From the NCBI RefSeq assembly GCF_020283565.1, contig NC_060063.1, forward strand, positions 25,784,777 through 25,848,776: a stretch of DNA of 64,000 nt. The letters run 5' to 3'. The position numbers and the translations under genes were made by a program. The stretch is from Trifolium pratense. Taxonomy: Eukaryota > Streptophyta > Magnoliopsida > Fabales > Fabaceae. Positions 11,465-22,810 of this stretch are shown piece by piece. A model generated the notes under the pieces. The model saw only the letters and a program-made list of their open reading frames with translations. It made no database searches and was not told where the DNA came from. The stretch's first letter is position 1, and each line of letters begins with the position of its first letter.

Positions 11465-12417
11465 TAGGGGTGACAAAACGGACGGTCCGCCCCGTTTAGG
11501 CCAGTCCAAAAATGAGGCGGAGCGGGCCAACTTAGGCATCCGAACTCAAAAGTAAAGATCGTCTTGTTTATTAATGAGTTGGCGGGCCGACCCGTCAAAT
11601 TGTTATTATTATTTTTTATTTTCTACTTATATAATTACTATATAATTTACTATTTTTATATTTTTTATGACAAAAGAAATATTAACGCATAATATAAAAT
11701 AACTAAAAAAATTAACAAACTTGAACTGGATGTTCGGAAATGGGTGTGCCGAGTTGGTCGATTTTGAACGGCGACGTCTCAGCTCGCGGTAGAGTGTTGA
11801 TGATGGTGGTGAAGCTTGACGATTCCAGCCTTTGTGTTGGGGCAAAGGTATCTGCATTCATGTTAGCACTCCAACCCTCATGTCAGTATTTGAAAGAGGT
11901 TTTAAGAGTGTAAATGGAGGCGCAAAATGTCATACCTAGGGATTGTTGTATGAAATGCTTACATAGGAGAATTTTTAGGGTTTACGATATTGTGGGGTCC
12001 CCCACATGAGTGAATCAGCACAGATAACACATGTATTGTCCTTCTCTTCATGTATAGAGTCCTCCTCTTCACAATTATTCATATTCATAGATGCTAAGCA
12101 ATACCAAGAGTTAGAAGAACTCTAAGGAGGCGACAATGAGGGCTGAGCTCTTATGGCGTAAGGTTATTCGTAAGTTTAATTTGTTTCCCCCATTTTTCAT
12201 CTTGAATTCATCCTAGTAAAAATTTTAAAAAATAAAAACTAAAATATATGCCTGCGGGTCAACTCGGCCCGCCCTATTTTTTTGGCCGGGTGCGGGCCAA
12301 CTTAAGACATCGAGCCAAAAACCTAGGTTTGGCCCGCCAAAAACCTAGGCTCGGCCCGCCAAAAATTGCGGTTTAAACAGGCTGGCCCGACGAGTCTTAT
12401 CCGTTTTGCCACCCGTA
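11465..12417. mobile_element. Non-autonomous hAT-type element, 953 bp
   Basis: The ends TAGGGGTGACAAAACGGAC and TCCGTTTTGCCACCCGTA are inverted repeats of the TAGGGGTGGCAAAACGG type. The flanks CATAAGTT (11457-11464) and CATAGGTT (12418-12425) match at 7 of 8 bases, an 8-bp hAT duplication with one later change. Both subterminal regions are rich in GGCCCGCC-like words. The middle (about 11840-12180) is less GC-rich, of unknown origin, and has no transposase ORF. Confidence 0.75.
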
Positions 12418-12606
12418 CATAGGTTCTTATATAATTGTTTTATTGTATTCATCGTATCCTTTCTACATTTTTTCTATAAATTTGTTTTTTTTTTAATTAC
12501 AATGAAGGATACAAAATTTAGAATATTATAAAAAAAATATTTAAAAAGTCACTTTTTTTTAAAAAATAAACTAAAATATTGATATTATAAAAGCTAAAAA
12601 ATACTA

Positions 12607-13419
12607 CTCCCTTCGTTTTTTTTAAGTGTCATTTAGTGTTCTTATTTAACCGTCGTTTTGGTATTTTAAGGGTACGGGGTTTGTTAATTGTATCATTTGT
12701 CAATTACTCTTATCTTTTTTAATAAAACTAATTAATGTTATATATTCGAAAAACTAATTTTTTTTTTGTACATAACATATTAAATTTATTGGAAACAGAA
12801 AGCTTTGAAGCACGGACTCCGACACGGACACCGCGACACGACATGGACACGAACACCACGACACCGCTAATGTAAAAAAATATAGGACACCGACACCGCT
12901 ACATATTTATAAAACATATAAATTGAGAATTAAAATATATACATGTAAATCTAATTTGAGCAAGTTATTTTTTTAAAAAAGTTTTAAAACAAGATATGAT
13001 AGTATTTTACCTTTATTTATCCATCTAGGATCGAAAAAACTAAAAATATCGTAATCAAAATGTAATGTCTTCAATCTCTAATCGATCAATATTGTTGTTT
13101 CTACACATCTTTAACTCTTGTAGATATGTCTAATATGTGTCTAAGGAGAGTATAAGCAAAGAAAAAAAAATTTTGGGACACTTGTCCGACACGTGTCATA
13201 CGAGTGTCTTACAGGTGTCGGATACCGATCAAAGGAGTGTCAAACTAAAGGAAAAATTGAATTTTTTCCGACACCGATATGAGCTATCCGACACGTGTGT
13301 AGGAAAAAAATAGGAATTTATTGGTGGATTAAAATGAGGTTATAATATGAAGAAAATGCGCAAAAGTACACTTCAATAGGTTAATTTGGTGTTACTATTC
13401 TAAAAAGGAGTGGAGGGAG
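12607..13419. mobile_element. Stowaway/mariner-like MITE with nested insert
   Basis: The left end CTCCCTTCG and right end GGAGGGAG are inverted, with TA on both sides (12605-12606 and 13420-13421), the Stowaway signature. Removing the insert at 12793-13314 and one direct repeat leaves about 280 bp, a normal MITE size. Confidence 0.65.
12793..13314. mobile_element. CGACAC-rich element nested in the Stowaway-like MITE
   Basis: Flanked by the direct repeat AATTTATTGG (12783-12792 and 13315-13324). It is full of degenerate CGACACGGACACC words and its left end (GCTTTGAAGCACGGAC) resembles that of the 3758 element. The 9-10 bp duplication suggests a Mutator-type insertion. No ORF. Confidence 0.55.
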
Positions 13420-13421
13420 TA

Positions 13422-14487
13422 TATTGGTAATAAAAAAAAATTAAGCAAATTATTTTATGTTATAACATATAAATTGTAAGTAACAAATAAAAAAAATAAA
13501 ATTTGTGACATTTTTTAGTTTATCTATCTTCTCTATGCAAGTAATGCAACTAAAATCAAATTCAATATGTTCTCATTGGCACTCTTTCTCCACACACACC
13601 TCAAATTCATAAAATAAACACAAATGATATTTATAAAAACTTCAATAGATTTTTTTTAAGAGAAATATTTGATTTGGACATGGACCAAGTTATAATTTAT
13701 AAGTGATAAAATGTGTAACTAATTATATTAAAAAAAAATAAGAAGGTCACGGGTCAACCCACAAACACGCGGATTTAACTCGCATAACTCACGATCTTAA
13801 CGATCCAACTCACACGAGCAAAAATATAAACGAATTAAAAAATTGGTCTTAAGTCCGCAGGGCTGCGGGTTAAACAGATCTATCCGCGAACTTTAACCGA
13901 TATACCCAGCTCTAATTTTAATATATTAGAATAGAAAAGAAAGATTAAAAAATTTTGATTTATTTTAAATACAAGTCGAAATATAAAATAAATAAATAAA
14001 TAAATAAATTTAATTAGTTTGTTTTCGAAGAACAAAAATGGGGGCATAATTTTGAAGTGAATGTAAGGACAATGATGAAAAAAAACCAAAGTAGTGCGGA
14101 TTTCTTTGAGAAATTGGTCGAGTGAATAGGAAATGATAAAAAGTTTCAATTAATGCATTTGGGTTGAATTTGCAATTACATATAATAACATGTATCAATC
14201 TATCAATAATAATAATGGCACATTGATATCTCTACATTTAACAACTAGGATGGGCTAGAATACCCAACTTTGTTAAATGGGTAAATAAGAATTTGCCTAA
14301 ATAAAAAGATGAATTGTGTCCTTCAAAAAAAAAAAAGAATTGTTATACACTATCGTTGTAATTTTTTTTTTTAATAAATAACCTAATAATCAAATCATGT
14401 CAAATAGTTATTTATAGAGATATTTTAAAAATTAACCTAAAAGATAATATCATGCACAAATAATTTATGGATCTCGCTAATAGATAT
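13422..14487. other. AT-rich intergenic stretch
   Basis: Nothing gene-like. A moderately GC-rich patch at about 13745-13910 with GGGTCAACCC and GCGGGTTAAAC words may be part of an old TIR element. A short AAAT microsatellite lies at about 13984-14010. Confidence 0.35.
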
Positions 14488-14497
14488 TTCTAAGGTA

Positions 14498-14688
14498 GGA
14501 CCAGGATTCCATGCATTCGAATTTTTGGTGCAGTCGTGCAGTCACTTGATTTACAGTCGTCCGATCAAGATCAGACGGTCATGATTTAAAACTATATTTA
14601 TTAACTGCATTTATCTAAACCGTCCGATTGTGATCGGACGGCTATAAAACAACTGCATTGAAAATTCGACTGCACACGATCAATTTCC
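14498..14688. mobile_element. MITE with 10-bp flanking repeat
   Basis: TTCTAAGGTA occurs directly at both sides (14488-14497 and 14689-14698). The body is partly self-complementary: GTCGTCCGATCAAGATCAGAC and the CCGTCCGATTGTGATCGGAC words mirror each other, and ATTCGAATTTTTGGTGCAG faces a TGCAGTCGAATTTT-type sequence on the other strand. The duplication length fits Mutator-like elements. Confidence 0.55.
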
Positions 14689-14698
14689 TTCTAAGGTA

Positions 14699-15932
14699 CC
14701 GAATAAGGAGACAAAAATGAAAAGAAAAGTAGAATTTTATGTTAAAAATATTACTTTAAATTTTTTTAAGATATTGAATATATTATTTTTAAGACTAATG
14801 CTCTAGAAGACACTAGTTAATATTTTTTAAATTTATAAATACAGCTGGTACTGGAAATAAGAAAAACAGGACAATTATATGTTCTGTGTCTCTGAAGTAG
14901 AATTTATTATATGTAAGCTGTGTGATCCGAGCCCTTGCGAGTGTAAGGCACTATATATACATACCTGACCTTTTTTTCTGCAAGAATGACACAACACAAA
15001 CACTATAGTTAGTTTGTGGGGCATACATGACTTGCAACCAATTTGTAGCAGTGGGTGTTGGTAAACACTAAAAAGAGTAACTTAATTGAAAGCACATACA
15101 CCTTTATTTTACACTTTCTTAAAAGAACTTATGCCAAATTAAAGGTATATATGAGTTGGACAATTCTGGCTAATTCGGTCAAACTCATATAATCTAACTT
15201 AAAAAATGAGTTTGATCGCGTCACTGGTGGATATGAATTTCAAAGTGAAAAACTATAAAAAAAAAAGGTTTTAGATAAAACCGGGCTTATATCCAAACGA
15301 TTGATATATTGACCCACCGACACAATAGTGCTATGATTTTTTGAAATATTTTTTTATTCAAATATCAAATGTGTTTTGTTTTTGTTGTATCTCTAAAAAA
15401 GAAAGTCAAGGTTCAATACTCCAATTTTTAAAACAAGTTTTATGTGTATATATATACATATACATTACTCTTCAGTACTTCACAGTTTCAACACTTTCTA
15501 TTCTTATTCCCTTCGAGTCTTCACTCTCCAACTTCCTTTTATCATTTAAAAATAGTGATGCTAATTAAATATCATTCTTCAAAAAAGTGAAAATAGGTTT
15601 TCTTTGTTTTTTTTTTTTGTTTTTTATGAAAAATCACGATACTATCATTTTAAGATGCTAAAAAATAGTGAAAAATAATTACACTATTTTATAAGAAAAT
15701 AAAAAATTTGAGTTATATTTATGAAAAAATATATTTTCTTATAGAGATATTTATGAAAAAAATATGATTCGTTATTTAATCATTAAATAATAATAATAAT
15801 AATAATAATTTGGCAACACAATACCCACCCAATCAGACCCAATACTAAAATGAGAGATTATTTACTGCACTCAATCCAAAATATCCTATGTAATTTGGGC
15901 TAAACACAATTCATTCCGGCCCATGTAAACTC
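14699..15932. other. Intergenic, no gene seen
   Basis: AT-rich sequence. A 75-codon frame at 15341-15568 is dominated by F, S and Y with a TATA microsatellite and shows no family pattern. A short TAA microsatellite lies at about 15788-15808. Confidence 0.35.
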
Positions 15933-15941
15933 TACGTCAAA

Positions 15942-16194
15942 GATGTTTTCTCTCCCCACCCCCCGTGAATTTTTCATCCCCTGAATTTCCAATTTTGTCC
16001 TTGAAAAAACTTCGGTTCGTAGAAACCGAAATTTTTTTTGCCTTGAAAACAAATTTCGGTTTCTAAAAACCGAAATTTACTCTGAATTTGCACTAGTAAA
16101 AATTCGGTTTATGCGAACCGAATTTTTCTGCAAGGGCAAAATTAGAATATTGGGGAGTATAAAAGAATCACATGAGGTGGGAAGAGAAAACATC
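15942..16194. mobile_element. Mutator-like MITE with exact 9-bp TSD
   Basis: The ends GATGTTTTCTCTCCCCACC and GGTGGGAAGAGAAAACATC are inverted repeats with one mismatch. They are flanked by TACGTCAAA at 15933-15941 and 16195-16203, an exact 9-bp duplication. Inside are three small hairpins built on CGGTT...AACCG. Confidence 0.85.
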
Positions 16195-16546
16195 TACGTC
16201 AAACCAAAGGACTAAAATCTCACTATCCAATTTTTGTGTCAAAAAAAAAACTCACTGTCCAATTTTTAAAATTCTATTTATTCAATATTGGTATTGTATT
16301 ATTTTGGGTTATATATGTTGTTTCTTCCAATAAAATGGCGACTTAATTAAGTTTAGTCCTTACTTATTCTTTATTATATTTTTGTTCCTAGAAAATTATT
16401 CTGCACTCAGTTTCGTTACTTTTATGTTGAGTTTTTGCCGTTTAAAAAATTCATATTTAATTCATCTTATATTAAAAAATTCTAAATTTTAGTAAATCAA
16501 TTATATATGATATTTTGATTATGTCATTCAAAATTTTAAGAGTATA

Positions 16547-17081
16547 ATGATAGTACATAATAATGCGTACCATCAATCTACTGCTATGGATCTTATTTTC
16601 GCGTTGTGCAGTAACGAGAGTAGTGATACAGTTGGAAGAGTGGCTATGTTACTCTGGTGCATTTGGCATAACCGTAATGATAAAATTTGGAATGACAATG
16701 TCCAGCTGTCGAGCCAAATCGGTAGACATGCCTTTGATGCTTGGAATGATTGCTACACAGTTCATAAATTATAGCATAACATTGTGAGTATGGCTACAGA
16801 ACCAGGTCAGGTACAGTGGGAACAACCATCCCCAGGTTGGGTAAAATGTAACGTTGATGTCGCTTTTGTTACTGGCTCCGGGAAGACATCGACGAGATTG
16901 TGTTTTCGTGACAATAATGGTCATTTTATGGCTGGTATGACAAAATGGCAGCACATGGTGATGTCAACTGTAGAGGGTGAATCATGAGCTTTACTTTTAG
17001 CTATGCAAGAAGCTAGAAACAGAGGATTTGATCGAGTTCAATTTAAAAGTGATTCGAGTGTGTTGGTTGATGCTACTACAT
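16547..17081 (+). pseudogene. LINE-type RNase H domain, decayed
   Basis: One frame, broken by at least two stops (after HKL near 16772 and after EGES near 16987), reads as the end of a plant non-LTR reverse transcriptase followed by an RNase H (RVT_3) domain: LLWCIWHNRNDKIWND, then SPGWVKCNVDVAF, a decayed FRDNNGHFMAG, and ALLLAMQEARNRGFDRVQFK with the SDSSVLV block. The order matches the family, where the Asp in the CNVDVAF block and the later Glu and Asp are catalytic. The fragment stops after the SDSS motif. It is not functional. Confidence 0.8.
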
Positions 17082-17561
17082 GATTTGATTGATTATTGAT
17101 AGTAATCTCACATGCATATCAAACTTATAAATTCTATTTAATAAAAAATTTCTTCCATGTACAATAGTATGTAAAATCCTATTCATGTGTGTGCAAGGTA
17201 AATGCTAAAAACGCCTCCTATATTGGGCCTAAATTGATCTATTACAAATATGAGCACCAAAAGATATAAAAGTAAAGTTTTAACAATTTTGTTACACCTT
17301 CATCAAGGTTCCTAATTAGAAACAAAGAATACTTGGAATACTTTTTCTTCATTGGGTTCTCCAAGAAGTTTCAAACCCAACAAAATAGCAATTCTTCTAT
17401 ATTCATTTGGGGTCACTTGGTTTTACTTCTAGTAATTACACCATCTTGCTGTCCTATGTCAATGATACAAGAGTTACTTTGTTTATATTTACATAGAGAA
17501 CAGTCTATAAGTCAAAAAGTAAAATAAAAATAGAGAACGGTCTATTTTTAGAGGTTTTTAA
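17082..17561. other. Intergenic, no gene seen
   Basis: AT-rich DNA. A 64-codon frame at 17333-17527 shows no family pattern. Confidence 0.35.
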
Positions 17562-18969
17562 CTAGCAGGACACCCGTGCGTCCGCACAGGAGTCGCGGCG
17601 TTGCCACTCCTCACTTGGTAAGATGAAAGGATATAATATTTGGTAAAAAAAAAATAGAAAAAGAACAATGGTAAAACCATCACAAAAAAACTTTAGGTCT
17701 CCGTATTAATTTAGGAATATAAATATAGATAATGTAGAAATTATGAAGAAAAAAAATAGGCTACCTTATTAATATATTAGTAAAAACATAGGTGTTGAAA
17801 AATCACAAAAAAAAACTTATGTCCATGTATTAATATATAAGTATAACTATAGTCCCGTAAAAATTGTTAAAAAATAGGCAATCATATTAAAATGTTAGTG
17901 AAAATATAGGATAGGTCTCGCAACAGTCATCAAAATAATTAGGTCATCGTATTAAATATGAGTATAACCAGAAAAATTGTAAAAAAAAAATAGACAACTT
18001 AATTTTTATTTTATTTTTGTTTCAAACAACTTAATTAATATATAATTAAAAGTATAAGTCCCGTAGAAACCACACAAACAAAAAAGTTTTCATATTAATA
18101 TATGAGTTTAAATATAGGTCCCGCAGATGTTATAAAAGAATGGGCAAACTTATTAATATGAGTAAAACACATAGGTCCACATGTACAAAAAAAAAAACAC
18201 ATAGGTCCCCAGAAATCACACAAAAGATTAGGATCTCGTATTAATATATAATTATAAATATAGGACTAAAAAAAATAGTAAAAAATTGAAAACTTCACTT
18301 GATAACATAAAATAGTAATTTATTGGGAAGTAGATTAAAAGATTAAAAAAATAGAAAGATATAATAATATTTGGTAAAAAAATAGAAAAAGAACAATGGT
18401 AAAACTATCACAAAAAAACCTTATGTCTCCGTATTAATAGTTGAATATAAATGATAATGTAGAAATTATGGAAAAATAGGTTACCTTATTAATATATTAG
18501 TAAAAACATAGACCTTGTAAAAACCACCAAAAAATTAGGTCCTTGTATTAAATATACGAGTATAAATATATCCTTTTAAAATTATTAAAAAATAGGTAAC
18601 CTTGTTAATATGTTAGTGAAAATATAGGTCTCACAAAAATCATCAAAATAATTAGGTCACCGTATTAAATATGAGTATAACCATGAAAATTGTAAAACAA
18701 AATAGGCAACTTAATTAATATATAAATAAAAGTATAAGCTCCGTAGAAATCACAAAAAAAGTTTCCATATTAATATATGAGTATTTTATAGGTTCCGTAT
18801 ATGTTATAAAAGAATGGACAAACGTATTAATCGTATTAATATGAGTAAAAAACATAGGTCCCGCATAAACCACACAGAAGATCAGGTTATCGTATATTAA
18901 TATATGAGTATAAATATAAGTTCACAAAAAATAGTTAAAAACTGTAAATTTTATTAATAAGAGTAAAAA

Positions 18970-19083
18970 CATAGGCCCTGCGTACGTGTATGATATAAAC
19001 TGTTGTTGTTTTGTTTGGCACACCTTGTGCCAATCAGGACTCATTATTAATAATAAAATTCATTTTAGTTTGTTAAAAAAAAA
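18970..19083 (+). mobile_element. LINE 3' end inside the array
   Basis: A TTTGGCACACCTTGTGCCAA-type 3' UTR word, then TTCATTTTAGTTTGTT and about 9 A. It resembles the 3' end of the LINE at the right of the window and is 5'-truncated. Confidence 0.55.
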
Positions 19084-19419
19084 TACACAGGCACCGCAGA
19101 AATCACACAAAAGATTATATCCTTCTGTTAATGCATGAGTATAAATATATGTCAAGAATGAGCAACCTTATTAATATATTAATAAAAAAAATATATGGCT
19201 CGTAAAAATGAACAAAATAATTAGGTCCTTGTATTAATATTTGATCTAGTATAACCCGTAAAATTATAAAAAAATAAACAACTTTATTAATATATGATTA
19301 AAATTATAAGTCTCGTACAAATAAAAAAAAGGTTATCTTATTAATTGATGAGTATAAATATATAGTCCTACATAAATTATTAAAGAACATGAAATCTTAT
19401 TAATAAGAGGAAAAACATA

Positions 19420-19822
19420 TGCCACTTTTTGCTTTTTCATAGCCGCCCCACAACAACAACATAGTAAACCCTACTTTTTGTTTTTTATTCTTGTTCATCT
19501 TTTAAAGAGGGGTGATTTTAGATCAATTGATTGTTTTATATATTATTTTTTATTTAAATAAGTGATTTTTCACACATTCTTATGTTTCATTTGAGTTTTC
19601 TTTTGTTGTTCTTGTCTGATGTTGTTTTAATCCCGTCTTAGTGCAGATGTTTTTTGTCTTGAGTTCGCATCTTGGTACGGTGTCCGGTTTAATTCCGTTG
19701 TAGTACAATGTTTGTTTTGTTCAGATTTGCAGATTTGCTCCGATTCAGATTCAGTGCAGATTCACATGTACTCTACTTACTTGAATAAATGAATATTGTT
19801 TGTTGTTAGTCTAAAAAAAAAA
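19420..19822 (+). mobile_element. 5'-truncated LINE or retroposon with TSD
   Basis: The insert ends in about ten A and is flanked by GAAAAACATA at 19410-19419 and 19823-19832. It interrupts the AT-rich array. The body is 3' UTR-like with no ORF. Confidence 0.65.
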
Positions 19823-20059
19823 GAAAAACATAGGTCCCGTAGGATTCACACGAAAGATTATGTCCCCATATTAATATATGACTGTAACTCGTAAAATTAT
19901 AAAAAAAATAAACAACTTTACTAATATATGAGTAAAAATATAAGACCCGTAGATATATCCATAAAAATTAGGTTCCCGTATTAATTTGAATATAACCCAT
20001 AAAATTATTAAAAAAAAATAGGCAACATAATATTTTAGTCCTTTTTTTTCTCCAATAAT

Positions 20060-20808
20060 TTTCTTCCGCATAGAAAAATCTCATAAGAACGAAAGTCATA
20101 TCTTTCTTATTATATCTTTCTTGTGTGATTTGTTTATGGTTTTGTTTCTCTGACTCTTTGTAAACTTTTGTATAGGGATGGCAACGGGCGCCCATGGGTG
20201 CGGGTTTGACACTTACCAAACCCACACCCGAAATTATCACCCAAACCCAAACCCAAACCCAAAGGTTGTTCGGGTGACAAAACAACACCCACGCCCACAC
20301 CAATTGGGTTCGGGTTTTTTCCACCCAAACCCAAACCCGCGGCACATTTGAAAATAATTTGCAAATTTAAGAAATTAAATTCCAACATAGACTTTGAATT
20401 AAATTACAACTAAAATTAAGGTCTTCCAAGGAAATTCAAACATAGACTTTCAAGAAATTACAACATAGACATTCAAGAAATTAAATTACAACTAAAATTT
20501 AAGGTCTTCCAAGGAAATTGAGGGAGACTATGAGGGTAATTAGGTAATTTTAAAATATTTCGGGTGAGTGTATGGGTTTCGGGTGTGGGTTTGACTGATA
20601 CCAAACCCACACCCATATTATCGGGTGTCACCCGAACCCAAACCCAAACCCAGTCAAATCGGGTTTCGCCCGTTGACTTGAGTTTGGGTTCGGGTGGGTC
20701 TCTCGGGTTTGGGTTTTTTTGTCATCCCTACTTTTGTAGTCTATCTCGGTACATCTTGTGTTGGAGAGGTTTTCTATGTTAATATATCTCATTTTTGTTT
20801 GTTAAAAA
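20060..20808 (+). mobile_element. LINE 3' end split by a hAT element
   Basis: Sequence before 20172 and after 20731 joins into a 3' UTR that ends ATATCTCATTTTTGTTTGTT and about eight A, like other LINE tails in this window. The left boundary is a guess. Confidence 0.45.
20173..20730. mobile_element. Non-autonomous hAT element, exact 8-bp TSD
   Basis: Starts TAGGGATGGCAAC and ends GTCATCCCTA, inverted repeats of the hAT type, with CTTTTGTA directly repeated at 20165-20172 and 20731-20738. Both sides carry runs of ACCCAAACCC/GGGTTTGGGT. The centre has repeats of a TTCAAGAAATTACAAC-type word. No transposase. Confidence 0.9.
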
Positions 20809-21464
20809 AAATATTAGTCCTTATATCAAAAACAAAAAATCTTTAAAAAAAAAAAAACTTCTAAAAAATGTCATTTATTTTTCAACTATTTTCAACTTTG
20901 TATTTAATTTTTACTGTTTTTTTAAAACTAAATGTATCATTCACGCGCAACTGTAGAGAATAATCCTCTTGAGGTAACTGACAATTTTTATTGTTTTTGT
21001 CTCACTATTTTTTTACGGGAGTTTTTCAGTTTTTTCCCACCATATTCTTGTATTAAATTAATTAAATTTATTGAGTTGAACTACAAATTGAAAATTAACT
21101 TAATTAAATATTGGATTGAAGTCCATAAATCAAGTTGAGTGAATCTAAAATAACGAAACATAAACAATAAATGATAAAATTACACTAAAGAAAGGGTTGG
21201 ACTCAAATAAAAAATATCATAAATAAATGGAAACAACATCATGTACCTCTATATTGTAAAAAAAATAAACCATACATTGGTTGTCTTATTTGGTATAATG
21301 CACTTATGACGTTGAAATAAAGAATTTCATTGAATCTCTCCTTTTATTTGTAATGAATTTTACTCTCTTATTATAAAAAAGAAAAAATAAATAAACACTC
21401 CCCCTTTCTTCTTTTAACTTAACTCATGTTGATTATATGTTGGTTCCAAAAATATAACAAATTA
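20809..21464. other. AT-rich intergenic stretch
   Basis: Nothing gene-like on either strand. The 68-codon frame at 20932-21138 has no pattern I recognise. Confidence 0.4.
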
Positions 21465-21545
21465 ATTCATATGGCTTAGTGGTAAATCTAATAAGAAGTG
21501 TAACTAAAAGGTTAAGGGTTCGATTCCTACTAAGAAATTTTTTAG
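21465..21545 (+). repeat. tRNA-like SINE head
   Basis: An A-box-like TGGCTTAGTGGTAAAT and a perfect B box GGTTCGATTCC, about 48 bp apart, as in a tRNA-derived pol III promoter. The intervening arms do not fold into a good tRNA, so I call it a SINE head and not a tRNA gene. An AT-rich body follows. Confidence 0.55.
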
Positions 21546-21739
21546 CATTTTTCTACTAACTTTTTTTAATAATAAAGACACAAAATAATCCTGAATTGAT
21601 TATGTGTCAAAAAATAAAAAAGGGGCAAATTAGGAATTTCATATGTACCTTCTTTTCTTATATAGTAGATAAGTCACATCCTACAAAAATAAAAATAATG
21701 ACAAAATTACTATTTATAATCTAGTACTTACAACATTTC

Positions 21740-21912
21740 TTCTTGAATTGATGAATAAATATCAATCATTTCAAGCGTGCTAGTAATGTGTTTGTCTTAT
21801 CACGCTAAATTGGACTATTAGCAATATTGATAGCGGATTTATTGTCACAAAACATCTTCATAGGACCTTCACATTGTTTGATCCACAATGTAGCCAAAGC
21901 CACCATATCAAC
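21740..21912 (-). pseudogene. Copia RNase H remnant
   Basis: On the minus strand the frame reads VDMVALATLWIKQCEGPMK, then MFCDNKSAINIANSPI, then a stop. The DNKSAINIA block is the copia RNase H motif. It is followed by further stops where the conserved His/Arg region should be. It is an old fragment with no LTR nearby. Confidence 0.75.
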
Positions 21913-22312
21913 CATCTATCATCGTCATTGGAGTAATCCAGTTCTATCCGTTCAGAGCAATTTCCAATCTAATATAATATGTACAACAAGTATAATTTAA
22001 CTTTGTTATCATTTTGCTTTAACTATAAAGTAAGATGATAAAGATGTAGGTATATGTCCAAATGGAATCAAATTCCCTACGGTTACAGCAGCACACTGTA
22101 ACACGTTGTAATTGATATCAGTCATCTGATCATAAATCAACGGCTGAGATCGTTTCAACTGATAATACATCATTTTTAATTTAAACCGTTCAATCTTAGA
22201 TCGACCGACAAAATAAAAATTACCATGAAACTGCATGTATTTATTAGAGCGGCACATATACTTTGTCTGTTTAACGTAATGAACGGATAATGATGCATGC
22301 ATACAAATGTAT
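21913..22312. other. Intergenic, no gene seen
   Basis: A 97-codon frame at 22009-22302 (minus) shows no family pattern. I see no repeat structure. Confidence 0.35.
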
Positions 22313-22314
22313 CT

Positions 22315-22332
22315 TATATATATATATATATA
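22315..22332. repeat. TA microsatellite
   Basis: Short (TA)n left of the first 398-bp MITE. Similar arrays lie at 22731-22808, 24480-24490, 26229-26271, 26670-26727 and 27200-27275, always at element borders. Confidence 0.9.
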
Positions 22333-22730
22333 GAGTCAGGATCCGTTGACACCAACTAGTTTGACACCAAATGTTACACCTCTCAATAACGTTTTAACCG
22401 ATATAAATTTTATAAAATCCACCGTTGGATTGAAAGTTTACATCATATAGATCATTTGTGTAAAATTTCAAATAAATCCAAAATCATTTGATATGTTATT
22501 GAGATACATCAAAATTAACGGTTTTTGTATTTTTTTAAATGCCGTTAATCTTTATGTATCTCAATAGCATATCAAATGATTTTGGATTTGTCTGAAATTT
22601 TACACAAATGATCTATATGATGTAAACTTTCAATCCAACGGTGGATTTTATAAAATTTATATCGGTTAAAACGTTATTGAGAGGTGTAACATTTGGTGTC
22701 AAACTAGTTGGTGTCAACGGATCCTGACTC
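22333..22730 (-). mobile_element. 398-bp palindromic MITE, copy A
   Basis: Starts GAGTCAGGATCCGTTGACAC and ends with its reverse complement. The whole element is an imperfect palindrome with arms of about 190 bp. The off-centre word (GTTTTTGTATTTTTTTAAAT) shows that copy A is inverted relative to copies B, C and D. No ORF. Confidence 0.9.
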
Positions 22731-22741
22731 ATATATATATA

Positions 22742-22808
<67 letters not shown>

Positions 22809-22810
<2 letters not shown>

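Larger units (their letters stand above)
17562..20050 (-). mobile_element. Helitron-like element with AT-rich degenerate tandem array
   Basis: On the minus strand the left end shows a hairpin (GTGCGGACGCAC) followed by GGGTGTCCTG, then CTAG and a T, which is the usual 3' end of a plant Helitron inserted at an A-T site. To the right lie about 2.4 kb of degenerate units of the type CCGTATTAATATATGAGTAT with AATATAGGTCCCGTA, in an alternating pattern. A larger copy unit is visible: the stretch from 17640 recurs from 18371 (offset about 731 bp). No helicase ORF is present, so it would be non-autonomous. The right end is not fixed. Confidence 0.45.

Noticed and set aside
19968..20388. Two Val/Trp- and Gly/Leu-rich ORFs
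   Set aside because: Translations of GGGTTTGGGT repeats of the hAT element; frames differ and show no domain.
20173..20730. Possible telomeric repeat tract
   Set aside because: The unit is CCCAAA, not CCCTAAA, and it lies within a hAT element with exact TSD.
21465..21545. Functional tRNA gene
   Set aside because: A and B boxes are good, but the arms do not pair into a cloverleaf; a SINE head is the better reading.
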